Below, piece after piece: positions 44,463 through 53,815 of a stretch of DNA of 64,000 nucleotides. A model generated the notes under the pieces. That model had not been told where the DNA came from. It saw only the letters and a list, made by a program, of their open reading frames with translations, and did no database searches. The translations under genes and the position numbers were made by a program. Source of the DNA: JADCRZ01 sp037718865. Lineage in GTDB: Bacteria > Bacteroidota > Bacteroidia > Chitinophagales > Chitinophagaceae. The DNA lies in NCBI GenBank assembly GCA_037718865.1, contig JBBJMP010000005.1:248001-312000 (forward strand), written 5' to 3'. Numbering within the stretch: the stretch's first letter is position 1; each line of letters starts with the position of its first letter.

Positions 44463-45218
44463 ATGAATGATGAATCTTTATATCCGCTCACTACTAGTAC
44501 AATAACCGTTGCAATCATTCTTTTTCTTTGCATACTCTTCTTTGTTTTAATTATCGTCAGGTATCATAGCCGCTATGTTAAACTTCAGAAGGACAGGATC
44601 TTTGCGGAAATCACCATCCAGGAAAATGAACGCAAACGCATTGCCACCGACCTACACGACAGCTTGGGACCGCTATTATCAGCCGTAAAACTGAACATCA
44701 ATAGCATAGAAATGCAGTATCCTGATGATAAGGAAATCATTGACAAATCAGGCAGATACCTGGATGAAATCATTGGAAGCATGCGACAGATATCGTACAA
44801 TCTTCTACCCAATACCCTGGAAAGGAAAGGACTGGCTGAGGCCATCAAAGAGTTTATCGGACAGATCAATCACAAAAACAATGCGGTGAATATCCATTTT
44901 TTCGTGATAAAAGAGTTCGTTGTGCCCAAAGAAAAAGAGATTCACGTATTTCGTATCATCCAGGAAATCGTTCATAATACCATTAAACACGCAAACGCGC
45001 GTAGCCTGCAGATCGGGTTAACGGCGGAAGATGGGAACCTCCTGTTGCTTACGAAGGATGACGGAAAGGGTTTTGATATCAACAAAGAAAAGTTAATTAA
45101 GCAGGGCCTCGGTTTGAAAAGCCTGGAAAGTCGTGTAGAGATCCTGAATGGAATCTTATCCCTGGAATCTATACCTGATCAGGGAACGAATTATTTCATA
45201 AAGATCCCGCTAAGTTGA
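44463..45218 (+). CDS. NarL-partner-type sensor histidine kinase (HisKA_3)
   Basis: This 251-residue kinase has a single N-terminal helix (about 12-34) and a short coiled linker. A HisKA_3 dimerisation domain follows, with phosphorylated His65 in RIATDLHDSLGPLLSAVKLN. The ATPase domain (about 150-251) has the N-box EIVHNTIKHANA, then DDGKGFD and a GLGLKSL G2 box. No extracellular or PAS sensor is present. The NarL-type regulator follows 25 bp later, so the pair is clear; the stimulus is not. Confidence 0.92.
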   Translation: MNDESLYPLTTSTITVAIILFLCILFFVLIIVRYHSRYVKLQKDRIFAEITIQENERKRIATDLHDSLGPLLSAVKLNINSIEMQYPDDKEIIDKSGRYLDEIIGSMRQISYNLLPNTLERKGLAEAIKEFIGQINHKNNAVNIHFFVIKEFVVPKEKEIHVFRIIQEIVHNTIKHANARSLQIGLTAEDGNLLLLTKDDGKGFDINKEKLIKQGLGLKSLESRVEILNGILSLESIPDQGTNYFIKIPLS

Positions 45219-45243
45219 TCTAAATTTGATCCCTATACATCAA

Positions 45244-45912
45244 ATGAACCACTCTATCAGCCTGGTAATCGCGGATGATCATGAAATTTTCAGGGACGGG
45301 CTCACGTTGATGCTTTCCAAGCAACAGTATCTTTCTTTAAAAGGACAGGCTGAAGACGGAAAGGAGTTGATTCAACTGGTAGAAAAGACCGCTCCCGATA
45401 TTGTGCTCACCGATATTAAAATGCCTCGTATGGATGGCATTGAAGCAACGAAATACATCAGCGTTCATTTTCCGGAAGTAAAAATCATCGCTTTGTCCAT
45501 GTTCAACGAAGACAACCTGATTGTCGACATGCTGGAGGCAGGTGCCAAGGGCTACCTGTTGAAAAATGCGGATAAACAGGAGATTTTGGATGCTATTCAA
45601 AATGTGTACGAAGGAAATGTTTATTACTGCAGGCATACTTCTGCCAAACTGGCTTCCATGATCGTCAGCAGCCAGTTTAATCCTTACCGGAAAAAAGAGC
45701 CCGTGGTCTTTACAGACCGTGAGATGGAGATCATAAAACTTACCTGCCTGCAATGCACTGCCCAGGAAATGGGTGATAAATTATTTCTCAGCAAAAGGAC
45801 CGTCGAAGGATACCGCACCAAGATCCTGGAAAAAATGAATGTAAAGAATACGGCCGGCGTGGTAGTTTACGCACTAAAACATGGAATCATCAAGGAATCG
45901 GACATTCTATAA
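45244..45912 (+). CDS. NarL/FixJ-family response regulator
   Basis: This 222-residue transcription factor starts at ATG 45244; the in-frame TTG at 45226 would add six residues without similarity. The receiver domain has ADDH near the N-terminus, phosphoacceptor Asp57 (VLTDIKMP) and LLKNADKQEI with the conserved Lys. A LuxR-type helix-turn-helix (about 160-215) has FTDREMEIIKL, AQEMGDKLFLSKRTVEGYR and EKMNVKN. It ends the four-gene operon and is presumably phosphorylated by the preceding kinase. Confidence 0.93.
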   Translation: MNHSISLVIADDHEIFRDGLTLMLSKQQYLSLKGQAEDGKELIQLVEKTAPDIVLTDIKMPRMDGIEATKYISVHFPEVKIIALSMFNEDNLIVDMLEAGAKGYLLKNADKQEILDAIQNVYEGNVYYCRHTSAKLASMIVSSQFNPYRKKEPVVFTDREMEIIKLTCLQCTAQEMGDKLFLSKRTVEGYRTKILEKMNVKNTAGVVVYALKHGIIKESDIL

Positions 45913-45962
45913 ACACGCAACCCAATGGGGTCTCTCATCTGGTGACTTATCCGGTCAATACG

Positions 45963-46607
45963 TCAAATTGGTTTTTTCTTAAAATTAAGGCTTTGCAGCA
46001 GCTCTTTCTGCTTTTCAACCTCCACTTTTTGCTTCTCCTGTTCAATGATATTTTCCTGTAATTTTTCTTCAAGGCTCTTTTTTCTTTTTTCAAGGTCCTT
46101 GAAGTCGTTTACTAAACTGGTGTGTTTTGTCTCGGCACGTTTGATGATCTCTTCCTGTTCTTTGATCTGCAAGTTTAAGCTATACGTTTCGATGATGGGC
46201 TCGATGTCATTCAGAAAAGATTGGGCCTGTTGCATTCCGTAAACATCTTCACCACTGCGGGTGGCTACATTTTCATTCGGCTTTGCGACCATCATGTAAA
46301 TGACCGACTTCTGTTTTTCCTTCCGGCTCTTTGGTTCAATCTTAAAATACAGATCGGAAGAAGAGGCATCACTTAAGGCCAGCTGCACATTCTTGTATAA
46401 CGTAAAACCTTTGGACTGGGCCGGCTTTGAGCCTTTACTGATAAGGTGATCTTTAATGGCTCCTTCCAGTGTTTCCACTGAAAAAGGCAATTCTATAATG
46501 GTTGCCGGCTGCTGGTTTCGCTGGTATTCCACTTTACCAAGCATAGCCTGGCTCAAAACGGTCTTTACAACAAACAGCACGATGACCAGTAAAAGTAATC
46601 TCTTCAT
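45963..46607 (-). CDS. Secreted coiled-coil protein of unknown function
   Basis: From the ATG at 46607 the protein has 214 residues. A signal peptide (1 to about 19, ending VLSQ) is followed by a beta-rich domain. A long Glu/Lys-rich coiled coil occupies about 137-205, containing KQEEIIKRAETKH-type heptads. A longer form from 46670 has an atypical start and is less likely. It converges on the response regulator gene with 50 bp between them. No function can be read. Confidence 0.65.
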   Translation of the reverse strand: MKRLLLLVIVLFVVKTVLSQAMLGKVEYQRNQQPATIIELPFSVETLEGAIKDHLISKGSKPAQSKGFTLYKNVQLALSDASSSDLYFKIEPKSRKEKQKSVIYMMVAKPNENVATRSGEDVYGMQQAQSFLNDIEPIIETYSLNLQIKEQEEIIKRAETKHTSLVNDFKDLEKRKKSLEEKLQENIIEQEKQKVEVEKQKELLQSLNFKKKPI

Positions 46608-46713
46608 AAAATTTAGGTTATTGATAATAGTTAGGTTGCAAAACTGCAGATCAATCAAGTAAACTGCCATGGACCGAAGTTACAAAAAAGAATCCGCTGA
46701 ATATAAATACCAC

Positions 46714-46721
46714 TAAATTTG
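46714..46721 (+). promoter_or_regulatory. Probable -7 element of the flippase gene
   Basis: TAAATTTG matches TAnnTTTG. It overlaps the first in-frame TTG (46719), which therefore cannot be the translation start if the promoter is real. Confidence 0.45.
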
Positions 46722-46739
46722 CCGAAATATTCCCCTTCA

Positions 46740-48242
46740 TTGAGCAGTATAAAAAATCTGGCATCGCAGACCTTATGGTATGGAGTTCCAACAATTGTAA
46801 GCCGATTTTTAAGTTATGGGTTAAACCTGCTGGGTTTCAGGCTTTTTGATGCGGTGAACACCAGCGATCTCACCCAGATTTATGCTGTCATTCCCTTCCT
46901 TAACATACTCTTTACATATGGTCTTGAAACAAGCTTTTTCCGTTTTGCACAGCATAAGGAAAAGCAAACCCTCTATAATACATTAACCGTTTCAATATTG
47001 ATCAGCACGGTCCTATTGACTGCTTTGTTGTTTATCTTTAAAAATCAAATTACAGGATTTATTGAACTAAACGACCATCCCGAGTATGTGACCTGGATGA
47101 TATGGATTATTTTTTTCGATACGTTATCAGTGCTACCATTTGCCAAACTCAGGCAGGAAGGAAGGCCTAAAAAATATGCTTTTGTAAAGGTGGCAAACAT
47201 CCTTATCAATATCCTGTTTGTTTGTTTCTTTTTATTCTTTTCCAAGCAATGGTATCAGAAAGAACCTGATAACCCGCTTCTTTTTTTTTATAGTCCGCAT
47301 ACTGGTGTGGGTTATTTTATCCTCGCAAACCTGTTTGCAAGCGCCTTAACGCTTGTCTTTTTATTTAAAGAACTGGCCAGCTTCAGGTTTGTCTTTAATA
47401 AACGGTTGTGGAAGGAAGTGATCATGTATTCTTACCCACTCATTATCGTAGGATTGGGCGGAATGATCAATGAGATGCTCAGCCGGCTGGTATACCGCAA
47501 GGTCCTGGACATTGACCCCGTCATTGAAAAACGCGAACTGGGCATTTTTGGGGCTAATTTTAAACTCGCCGTTCTCATCACTATCTTCATCCAGGTATTC
47601 CGGCTTGGGGCAGAGCCCTTTTTTTTTAGCCAGTCCGGAAAGGAAGATGCCAGAAAAACTTACGCAAGGGTCTTGAAGTTTTTTGTTATTGCCTGTTGCA
47701 TGATGTTTTTGGTTGTCGCCTTATTTTTAGACGTCTGGAAATTGCTGATAACCTCCGGATTCAAAGAATACGGAGAAGGCATTCATATTGTTCCGATCCT
47801 GGCCATGGCCAGCGTTTTTCTGGGTATATACTACAATCTGTCGGTTTGGTATAAGCTAACTAACCGGACCATGTACGGGGCCTATATTACAATTGCCGGA
47901 GCTGTAATTACCGTCCTGTTAAATATATGGTGGATACCGATCTGGGGGTATACTGGGGCTGCCTGGGCAACGTTTTTTTGTTACGCCTTTATGATGATGG
48001 TGAGTTATACTCAAGGGCAGAAGTATTATAAAATACCTTACCCATGGAAGAAACTTACGGCATACCTTGTCCTGACCGTATTGCTTTTTCTTTTACACCA
48101 CGCTGTTGTTTCAGTAACTCCGGGATTTGCCTGGTTACATCATGCCATTGCGCTGATTTTTATAACCGCATTTTTTGTATTCATCCTGAAAATAGAAAAA
48201 AAGGAATTTCAAAGATTACCGGTTATAGGGAAGTATATTTAG
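46740..48242 (+). CDS. Polysaccharide flippase (Wzx/MATE-like)
   Basis: This protein of about 500 residues has 12-14 predicted transmembrane helices of the MVF/polysaccharide-transport superfamily. It would flip lipid-linked oligosaccharides across the inner membrane. I chose the TTG at 46740 (SSIKNLASQTLWYG, a typical start for this group) over the TTG at 46719, which lies in a -7 promoter box. No glycosyltransferases are adjacent, so the glycan is unknown. Confidence 0.85.
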   Translation: MSSIKNLASQTLWYGVPTIVSRFLSYGLNLLGFRLFDAVNTSDLTQIYAVIPFLNILFTYGLETSFFRFAQHKEKQTLYNTLTVSILISTVLLTALLFIFKNQITGFIELNDHPEYVTWMIWIIFFDTLSVLPFAKLRQEGRPKKYAFVKVANILINILFVCFFLFFSKQWYQKEPDNPLLFFYSPHTGVGYFILANLFASALTLVFLFKELASFRFVFNKRLWKEVIMYSYPLIIVGLGGMINEMLSRLVYRKVLDIDPVIEKRELGIFGANFKLAVLITIFIQVFRLGAEPFFFSQSGKEDARKTYARVLKFFVIACCMMFLVVALFLDVWKLLITSGFKEYGEGIHIVPILAMASVFLGIYYNLSVWYKLTNRTMYGAYITIAGAVITVLLNIWWIPIWGYTGAAWATFFCYAFMMMVSYTQGQKYYKIPYPWKKLTAYLVLTVLLFLLHHAVVSVTPGFAWLHHAIALIFITAFFVFILKIEKKEFQRLPVIGKYI

Positions 48243-48247
48243 GATAA

Positions 48248-48335
48248 ATATGAGTGATGAGATATGAGTGATGAGATATGAGTGATGAGTTATTTATTAC
48301 TCGTAATTTATCGCTAATAATTCATAACTCATATT
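48248..48335. repeat. Direct and inverted atgagtgatga repeats between convergent genes
   Basis: Three tandem copies of gatatgagtgatga are followed by a complementary arm (ataactcatatttc), so the region can fold into an imperfect hairpin of about 20 bp. It separates the flippase and MBL genes and may act as a two-way terminator. A related sequence precedes fumC. Confidence 0.55.
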
Positions 48336-48974
48336 TCATTTCAAAAACGGATTATGTTTCTTTTCAAAACCAATCGTCGTTGGTTCGCCATGACCGGAAT
48401 ATACCACCACTTCATCAGGCAGTAAAAATAATTTGTTGCGAATGCTTTCTATCAAAGTGTCAAAATTCCCTCCGGGAAGATCCGTTCTCCCTATACTCAT
48501 CCGGAACAATACATCTCCACTGATCAGGAACTGTTGCTCCTTACAATAAAAGGCAACATGCCCCGGGGAATGGCCGGGGGTAAACAGTACATCCAGTGTA
48601 TCATTACCCAAGGAAATAATATCACCTTCCTGAAGAAGAACCAGATCATGTTTATAATTCACAAAAGGAAGATTCCAGCTAATGGCAGATACAGGGGCGT
48701 AAGATAAAACCTGCTTCTCTTTTTCGTGGATATGTAAAAAGATATTGAAGCTTTCGAAAACGAACTCATTACCGAATACATGATCAAGATGGCAATGAGT
48801 ATTTAACAAATATTTAGGGGTTAATTTATATTGGGAAATAAAATCTTTCAGTTCTTTTCTCTCATTGCCAAAGTAACATCCAGGATCAATAATACAGCAA
48901 AGGTTATCGTCATTGTAGACGACATACGTGTTTTCCTGTACCGGGCTGAATGTAAAATGCTTTACTGTTAACAT
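48336..48974 (-). CDS. MBL-fold metallo-hydrolase (glyoxalase II-like)
   Basis: This 212-residue cytoplasmic hydrolase has the metallo-beta-lactamase motif HCHLDH (His60, His62, Asp64, His65). It also has a second His in GHSPGHV, a bridging Asp in LISGDVLF and a late SGHGEPT. The arrangement fits the small glyoxalase II/YcbL-like group, which hydrolyses thioesters such as S-lactoylglutathione or related compounds. The substrate is uncertain. It stands alone. Confidence 0.9.
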   Translation of the reverse strand: MLTVKHFTFSPVQENTYVVYNDDNLCCIIDPGCYFGNERKELKDFISQYKLTPKYLLNTHCHLDHVFGNEFVFESFNIFLHIHEKEKQVLSYAPVSAISWNLPFVNYKHDLVLLQEGDIISLGNDTLDVLFTPGHSPGHVAFYCKEQQFLISGDVLFRMSIGRTDLPGGNFDTLIESIRNKLFLLPDEVVVYSGHGEPTTIGFEKKHNPFLK

Positions 48975-49067
48975 AAATTAATAATTAATAAGGAATTTTA
49001 CCGATTAGTGTTAAAAACATAATTTTAATCCTCAATTAATGATATGCAAGTTCATAAGAATTGTTTG

Positions 49068-52000
49068 ATGAGTAGCGTTTACAAAAGTCCTTTCTACATA
49101 TTTCCAATCTTTTTATTGTTTCTTTTTACATGCCCGGCTTTTGCCCAGGTGAATACGGTTGAATTTGGAAAGAACCGGGTACAATTTAAAAAATTCAAAT
49201 GGGCGTATTACCAGACTGAAAACTTTAACAGCTATTATAGCCAGGAAGGTGAACGTCTTGCTAAGTATGTGGCCCAGGTAGCAGAAAAAGAATTGCCAGA
49301 CCTCGAAAATTTCACCGAATACGGGTTGCAACGCCGTGCAAATATTATCATTTACAATCATTTCAACGAATATCAGCAGTCGAACATCGGGCTCAATTAC
49401 GATTGGCAGACAGCCGGGGGCAGCACAAAACTGGTAAACAACAAGGTAATCGTTCATTATAACGGCGATCATGCGAACCTGCGACGACAGGTGCGAGAAG
49501 GGATCGCCCGGATACTCACGGACAATATCCTGTTTGGAGATGACCTGGGAGAATTTGCCGCAAACCAGGCTTTACTGGATCTGCCTAAATGGTTAACCGA
49601 TGGCTATGTTTCATATGCTGCCGAGAATTGGAGCACGGAATTGGACGACCAGTTGAAATCAGCCATGCTTTCAGGCAGTTACAAAAACTTTTATCATTTC
49701 GCCTTTGACAGGCCCATGTTAGCAGGTCATTCTTTCTGGAATTACATTGCTGAAACGTATAGAAAAGAAAACGTTACTTATTTTTTATACCTGTCAAGAG
49801 TATACCGAAACCTGAACGGAGCTTCGCAGCGTATAGCCAAAAAGAAATTTAAAGAAGTGCTTCGGGAATTTATGGAATACCAGGAACAGAAATATTATAA
49901 AGACATCCGGGCCAGGCGTAATGCGCCAAAAGGAACCATGTCTGTGGTTGAAGAAACGAGCAACTACAAGGATTTTTTTCGATTTTCTCCCAATCCGGCT
50001 CCCCGCAGTCAGACTTATGCCGTTGTTGAATTTAAACGTGGCGTTGAAAGGGTGGTGCTGTATGAAAATTATGTGGATAGAAAAGTAATGTTGAAAAGCG
50101 GGGTTAGAAATAATGAAAATATCCCTAACCCAAACTACCCGCTACTGGCCTGGGATGGCAAAGGCACCCGTCTTGGCGTAATATACTGGGAAGAAGGAAA
50201 AATCAAACTGTTTGTTTACGACCAGCTAACGCGCTATAAAACCGTTAAACAAGATCTTCCGGAATTTGACCAGATCCAGGATTTTAAATTTATGCTGGAT
50301 GCGAACACCTTGTTATTAAGTGCAGTTAAAAACGGGCAGTCGGATATTTTTGTGTACAAGATCGACCGGCAAACCATAGAGCAGGTCACCAACGATGTTT
50401 ATGATGACCTGGATGCCTCGTTTGTTGCCTTTCCTAACAAAACCGGAATTATTTACGCCTCTAACCGGCCATCAGCCACAGCAGTGACAGCCGATACGGT
50501 GTTACCCTCCGATTCGCGGTACAATATCTTCCTGGTTGATAACTGGAATAAAAGCGAATTCAAACAAATATCACAGTTAACCAACCTTAAATACGGCAAC
50601 ACACGTTTTCCCGTACAGTACAACCAGGCTCATTTTACTTTTGTAAGCGATGAAAACGGTGTAGGTAACCGTTATGCCGGATTTTTTCAAACTCAAAGAG
50701 CCGGCGTGGATACGGTGTACCAGATCGGCGAAGACCTGGTACGTAATCCCGAGCCCGAGGACCTTGACTCCTTACTGAGAGCAAATAACAAAAGCGAACC
50801 TGATTCTGTTTTCTCCTTCTCCATCACCAATGATTCGGCTTATGTGTTTCCCATTACCAATTATCAAAGCAGTATCAAGGAGACCAAGATAGCAGGTGAT
50901 GTAGGCCAGGTAAGTGAAGTAAGACAAGAAGGCGAATTAAAGTTCCTGTATAAGTTAAGGGTGGATGAGAACGCCTTGAGACGTAGAAACGTAAATGTAA
51001 AACCTACGGATTACCGGAGAAAAACGATAGAATCAGAACGGATCTCCAGTGGTGAAGCGATAAGATTTAACCCAGCGGAAACAAATGCAGATACGGCTGC
51101 AAAACGTACAAATGCTTTTGAAACGGAATTTGACACGGAAAAAACAGACTCCGCCCGGTTAGGGACAAGATTCGAAGGAGTCAGCAATGACCGCCAGCTA
51201 ACGGTTCTGGACAAGGCAAAACGGTATGACTATAAATTAAAATTTGCCATTGACCAGGTTACCGGCTCCCTGTTCAACAATGATGTATTGGTTACCCGTT
51301 ATCAGCCTTATACCGGTAGTTTGCCTGTGACCCTGAATAACGGCGCTTTTAACGGGTTGGCTTCTGTATCTATTTTTGACATGCTGGAAGATCTGCGGTT
51401 TACGGGCATGTTCCGTTCACCGCTGATCAATACCGCGGGGCAAGGCTATCCCATCAATGTGGGCCAGCCCAATATTTTCATTCCCGGCACTCAGTCGCTG
51501 CTTAATTCCGGCTCCGAATACCTGGTCAGGTTCGATTATCTTAAACGCAGGATCGATTATTCAGCAGTTTACTACCGGAAAACGGATGTTGGAGAGGCAG
51601 GCGGCGGCTATCCGGCCAAATTATTTACCAATCTGTTTCAGGGGATTATCAAGTATCCGTTTGACCGGGTAAAAAGCGTGAGGGTATCTCTGGGTGTCAG
51701 AACAGATAAGATCATAATAAAGGGCCAGGATGAAATTTCCCTTACTGCGCCCGACAGCAAGCAGACATTCGGATTGATGCGCGTAGAATATGTCTATGAT
51801 AATTCGATAGTGAAAGCAACGAATATCATGAATGGTTTGCGTTATAAGATTTTTATAGACTACAACTCACAGATGAGCAAAGTGACTTCTCAGGAAGGAC
51901 GTAACAGTTTCAACTTTGGCTTTGACGGACGTTATTACTACCCTATCTACCGCAATTTCATCTGGGCAGGAAGGGCGGCGGGTGATTTCTCCTGGGGCAA

Positions 52001-52499
52001 CCAAAAGATCATTTATTATTTAGGTGGTGTTGACGGAGGCTTATTTCCAAAATACAGCAGGGATCCCCAACCTCAGGATCCTGACTATGCTTACCAGTCG
52101 CTTGCTGTCAATATGCGCGGTTTTACCCAAAACGTGGCCAATGGTAACAACGCAGTAGTCTTAAACAGTGAGTTCCGCCTGCCGGTTTTCGCGACTTTAT
52201 TTAACAAGCCGATCAATAATGCTTTTCTCCGCAATTTCCAGGTCATTCAGTTCTTTGACCTTGGCACTGCCTGGAACGGTGCTTATAACAAGATAGAACG
52301 TCCAAATGTGGTTTACCCGGGTAGTGTGGTAACGGTTAAAATAAAAGCTGGAGGTATTGGTCCGTTTGTAGGTGGTTACGGGTTTGGAGTGAGAAGCACC
52401 TTGCTGGGATATTTCTTAAGGTTAGATGCCGGATGGGAAATGAATGGGTTATTCAGGGGTAAACCGCTGTTGCATTTTGCCATGGGTGTAGATTTCTAG
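49068..52499 (+). CDS. Large envelope protein with degenerate peptidase-like N-terminus, TolB-like middle and barrel-like C-terminus
   Basis: From ATG 49068 the protein has 1143 residues; an earlier ATG at 49044 adds eight. A signal peptide ends at PAFAQ. Residues about 30-230 resemble a gluzincin (peptidase MA-like) fold: LPKWLTDGYVSYAA matches the second zinc-site helix, but the HExxH position reads REGIA, so I infer no protease activity. Residues about 310-520 contain TolB-like propeller strands (DIFVYKIDRQT, GIIYASNRPS). The last 400 residues are beta-rich with alternating aromatics and end in FAMGVDF, as in outer-membrane barrels. The function is unknown; it is widespread in Bacteroidota as I recall. 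Confidence 0.75.
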   Translation: MSSVYKSPFYIFPIFLLFLFTCPAFAQVNTVEFGKNRVQFKKFKWAYYQTENFNSYYSQEGERLAKYVAQVAEKELPDLENFTEYGLQRRANIIIYNHFNEYQQSNIGLNYDWQTAGGSTKLVNNKVIVHYNGDHANLRRQVREGIARILTDNILFGDDLGEFAANQALLDLPKWLTDGYVSYAAENWSTELDDQLKSAMLSGSYKNFYHFAFDRPMLAGHSFWNYIAETYRKENVTYFLYLSRVYRNLNGASQRIAKKKFKEVLREFMEYQEQKYYKDIRARRNAPKGTMSVVEETSNYKDFFRFSPNPAPRSQTYAVVEFKRGVERVVLYENYVDRKVMLKSGVRNNENIPNPNYPLLAWDGKGTRLGVIYWEEGKIKLFVYDQLTRYKTVKQDLPEFDQIQDFKFMLDANTLLLSAVKNGQSDIFVYKIDRQTIEQVTNDVYDDLDASFVAFPNKTGIIYASNRPSATAVTADTVLPSDSRYNIFLVDNWNKSEFKQISQLTNLKYGNTRFPVQYNQAHFTFVSDENGVGNRYAGFFQTQRAGVDTVYQIGEDLVRNPEPEDLDSLLRANNKSEPDSVFSFSITNDSAYVFPITNYQSSIKETKIAGDVGQVSEVRQEGELKFLYKLRVDENALRRRNVNVKPTDYRRKTIESERISSGEAIRFNPAETNADTAAKRTNAFETEFDTEKTDSARLGTRFEGVSNDRQLTVLDKAKRYDYKLKFAIDQVTGSLFNNDVLVTRYQPYTGSLPVTLNNGAFNGLASVSIFDMLEDLRFTGMFRSPLINTAGQGYPINVGQPNIFIPGTQSLLNSGSEYLVRFDYLKRRIDYSAVYYRKTDVGEAGGGYPAKLFTNLFQGIIKYPFDRVKSVRVSLGVRTDKIIIKGQDEISLTAPDSKQTFGLMRVEYVYDNSIVKATNIMNGLRYKIFIDYNSQMSKVTSQEGRNSFNFGFDGRYYYPIYRNFIWAGRAAGDFSWGNQKIIYYLGGVDGGLFPKYSRDPQPQDPDYAYQSLAVNMRGFTQNVANGNNAVVLNSEFRLPVFATLFNKPINNAFLRNFQVIQFFDLGTAWNGAYNKIERPNVVYPGSVVTVKIKAGGIGPFVGGYGFGVRSTLLGYFLRLDAGWEMNGLFRGKPLLHFAMGVDF

Positions 52500-52501
52500 C
52501 T

Positions 52502-52604
52502 GTACGAAGTCTCTGACTTCGTACCATTATGTTCTTCATAGTCTCCGACTAAAGTTGGAAACTTTAAAGAACATACTGTGTTCAAAGTCTGGGGACTTTG
52601 AACA
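52502..52604. repeat. Three consecutive palindromes sharing an agtc-gact core
   Basis: A 10-bp perfect stem gtacgaagtc/gacttcgtac (52502-52524), a nested tagtc/gacta hairpin (52539-52551) inside a wider gttctt/aagaac pair, and a 10-bp stem tgttcaaagt/actttgaaca (52579-52604) follow one another. They fill the gap between convergent genes and may terminate both. A diverged copy lies at about 8113-8141. Confidence 0.6.
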
Positions 52605-52621
52605 GCTGACCCCTGATTTAG

Positions 52622-53311
52622 TCACCAGATGATCCTGCTTATTCTCTTAATGGTCAGATATAATAACGTCATAAATACCGAGAAGGTGAAGATCATTGCC
52701 CAGGCATTTTTATACACCAGGGGATGCATTATCAGGTCAAGAATATCAATGATCAAACGGAATGGATTGGTTATTACATCCCAACTGTTAAGGCGCCAAT
52801 ACCTTCCAATGAAAACACCTAATGCGTTTAACCACATAACGGGATAAACAAACAGCAATTCGTGTTTGGTAAAATATGAAGCCTGCATGATCTTTTCCAT
52901 TTGCCGAACTGATAAGATGCCCATCATCAGACCGTTCCAGGCAAAGGATAATAACAGCAGCAGATCATACCACAGTGGCGCATAACCGTTTTCACCCAAA
53001 TGAAACAGATCGGTAATTATGTAGAATGAATTGGGGATAAAAAGTATCCATACAAACACAACAATTGACAATAGCCATTTATTGCTTATCCTTTGGGGAT
53101 TATCAAACATCCACGTGGAAACAGAATAAGGTACAAAGGCAAGGAACAAGTTCCATTCTAAAGAAACGAAGTAGAGTGAACCTGTATAAAAGACTCTGGC
53201 GATTAATAAGAACGTGCTGAAACAGACGGATAAAAATAATAACCTGTCGATCTCCGATTTAAGTGTATACATTTTAAACAGGTAAGCGGGCAGCTGTAAG
53301 ATTTTTGTCAT
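52622..53311 (-). CDS. DUF1361 family membrane protein
   Basis: This 229-residue protein has about six transmembrane helices. The motif FIPNSFYIITDLFHL followed by PLWYDLLLLLSFAWNG is the hallmark of DUF1361. Its function is unknown. Its start overlaps the end of the diacylglycerol kinase-like gene by 4 bp, so the two are translationally coupled and may act on the same membrane lipid process. Confidence 0.85.
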   Translation of the reverse strand: MTKILQLPAYLFKMYTLKSEIDRLLFLSVCFSTFLLIARVFYTGSLYFVSLEWNLFLAFVPYSVSTWMFDNPQRISNKWLLSIVVFVWILFIPNSFYIITDLFHLGENGYAPLWYDLLLLLSFAWNGLMMGILSVRQMEKIMQASYFTKHELLFVYPVMWLNALGVFIGRYWRLNSWDVITNPFRLIIDILDLIMHPLVYKNAWAMIFTFSVFMTLLYLTIKRISRIIW

Positions 53312-53676
53312 AATATCTTAGGTATGAAAATGATTAGTCCTGTAATGAAAGCGGAACACGCCGCAATAAGTACTGCACCCGCAGCAATGTCTTTAATTGC
53401 TTTAATATCGGGATGGCGTTGAGGTGAAAAATGATCCATCATTTTTTCTATTGCCGTATTAAACATCTCAGATATCCATACCAACCCAATCACCAATAGT
53501 ATTGCGATTATTTCCAATCTGGATACCTGCGCAATCATTGCTGCGAGCAACACCAATACGGTGGCCACGCCGTGGATCCATGCGTTATGTTCCCGGCGAA
53601 AGAAAAAGGCAAGACCTTCAAAAGCAAAAAGAAAACTTTTAAGCCGGCCGTGCCATGAAAATTTTTTTGGTTGCAT
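53308..53676 (-). CDS. dgkA: Diacylglycerol kinase family protein (undecaprenol/diacylglycerol kinase)
   Basis: This 122-residue membrane kinase has three hydrophobic helices. The active-site block WISEMFNTAIEKMMD supplies Glu70, Asn73, Glu77 and Asp81, matching the E-x-x-N-T-A-I-E-x-x-x-D signature of prokaryotic DAGKs. In many bacteria such enzymes phosphorylate undecaprenol rather than diacylglycerol, and the choice cannot be made here. It is translationally coupled to the DUF1361 gene. Confidence 0.9.
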   Translation of the reverse strand: MQPKKFSWHGRLKSFLFAFEGLAFFFRREHNAWIHGVATVLVLLAAMIAQVSRLEIIAILLVIGLVWISEMFNTAIEKMMDHFSPQRHPDIKAIKDIAAGAVLIAACSAFITGLIIFIPKIL

Positions 53677-53815
53677 AATAGAGCCTTAATCCTTTGTCAA
53701 ATAATACGCACCATAGCAATTGCCTTGCCGGAATCAATGCATCAGCTCATTGTATACCAGCAATTTTTAAGTAATATAAAAGTGTTTTGAAAAACAAAGT
53801 AGAAGGTCAAAAAAA

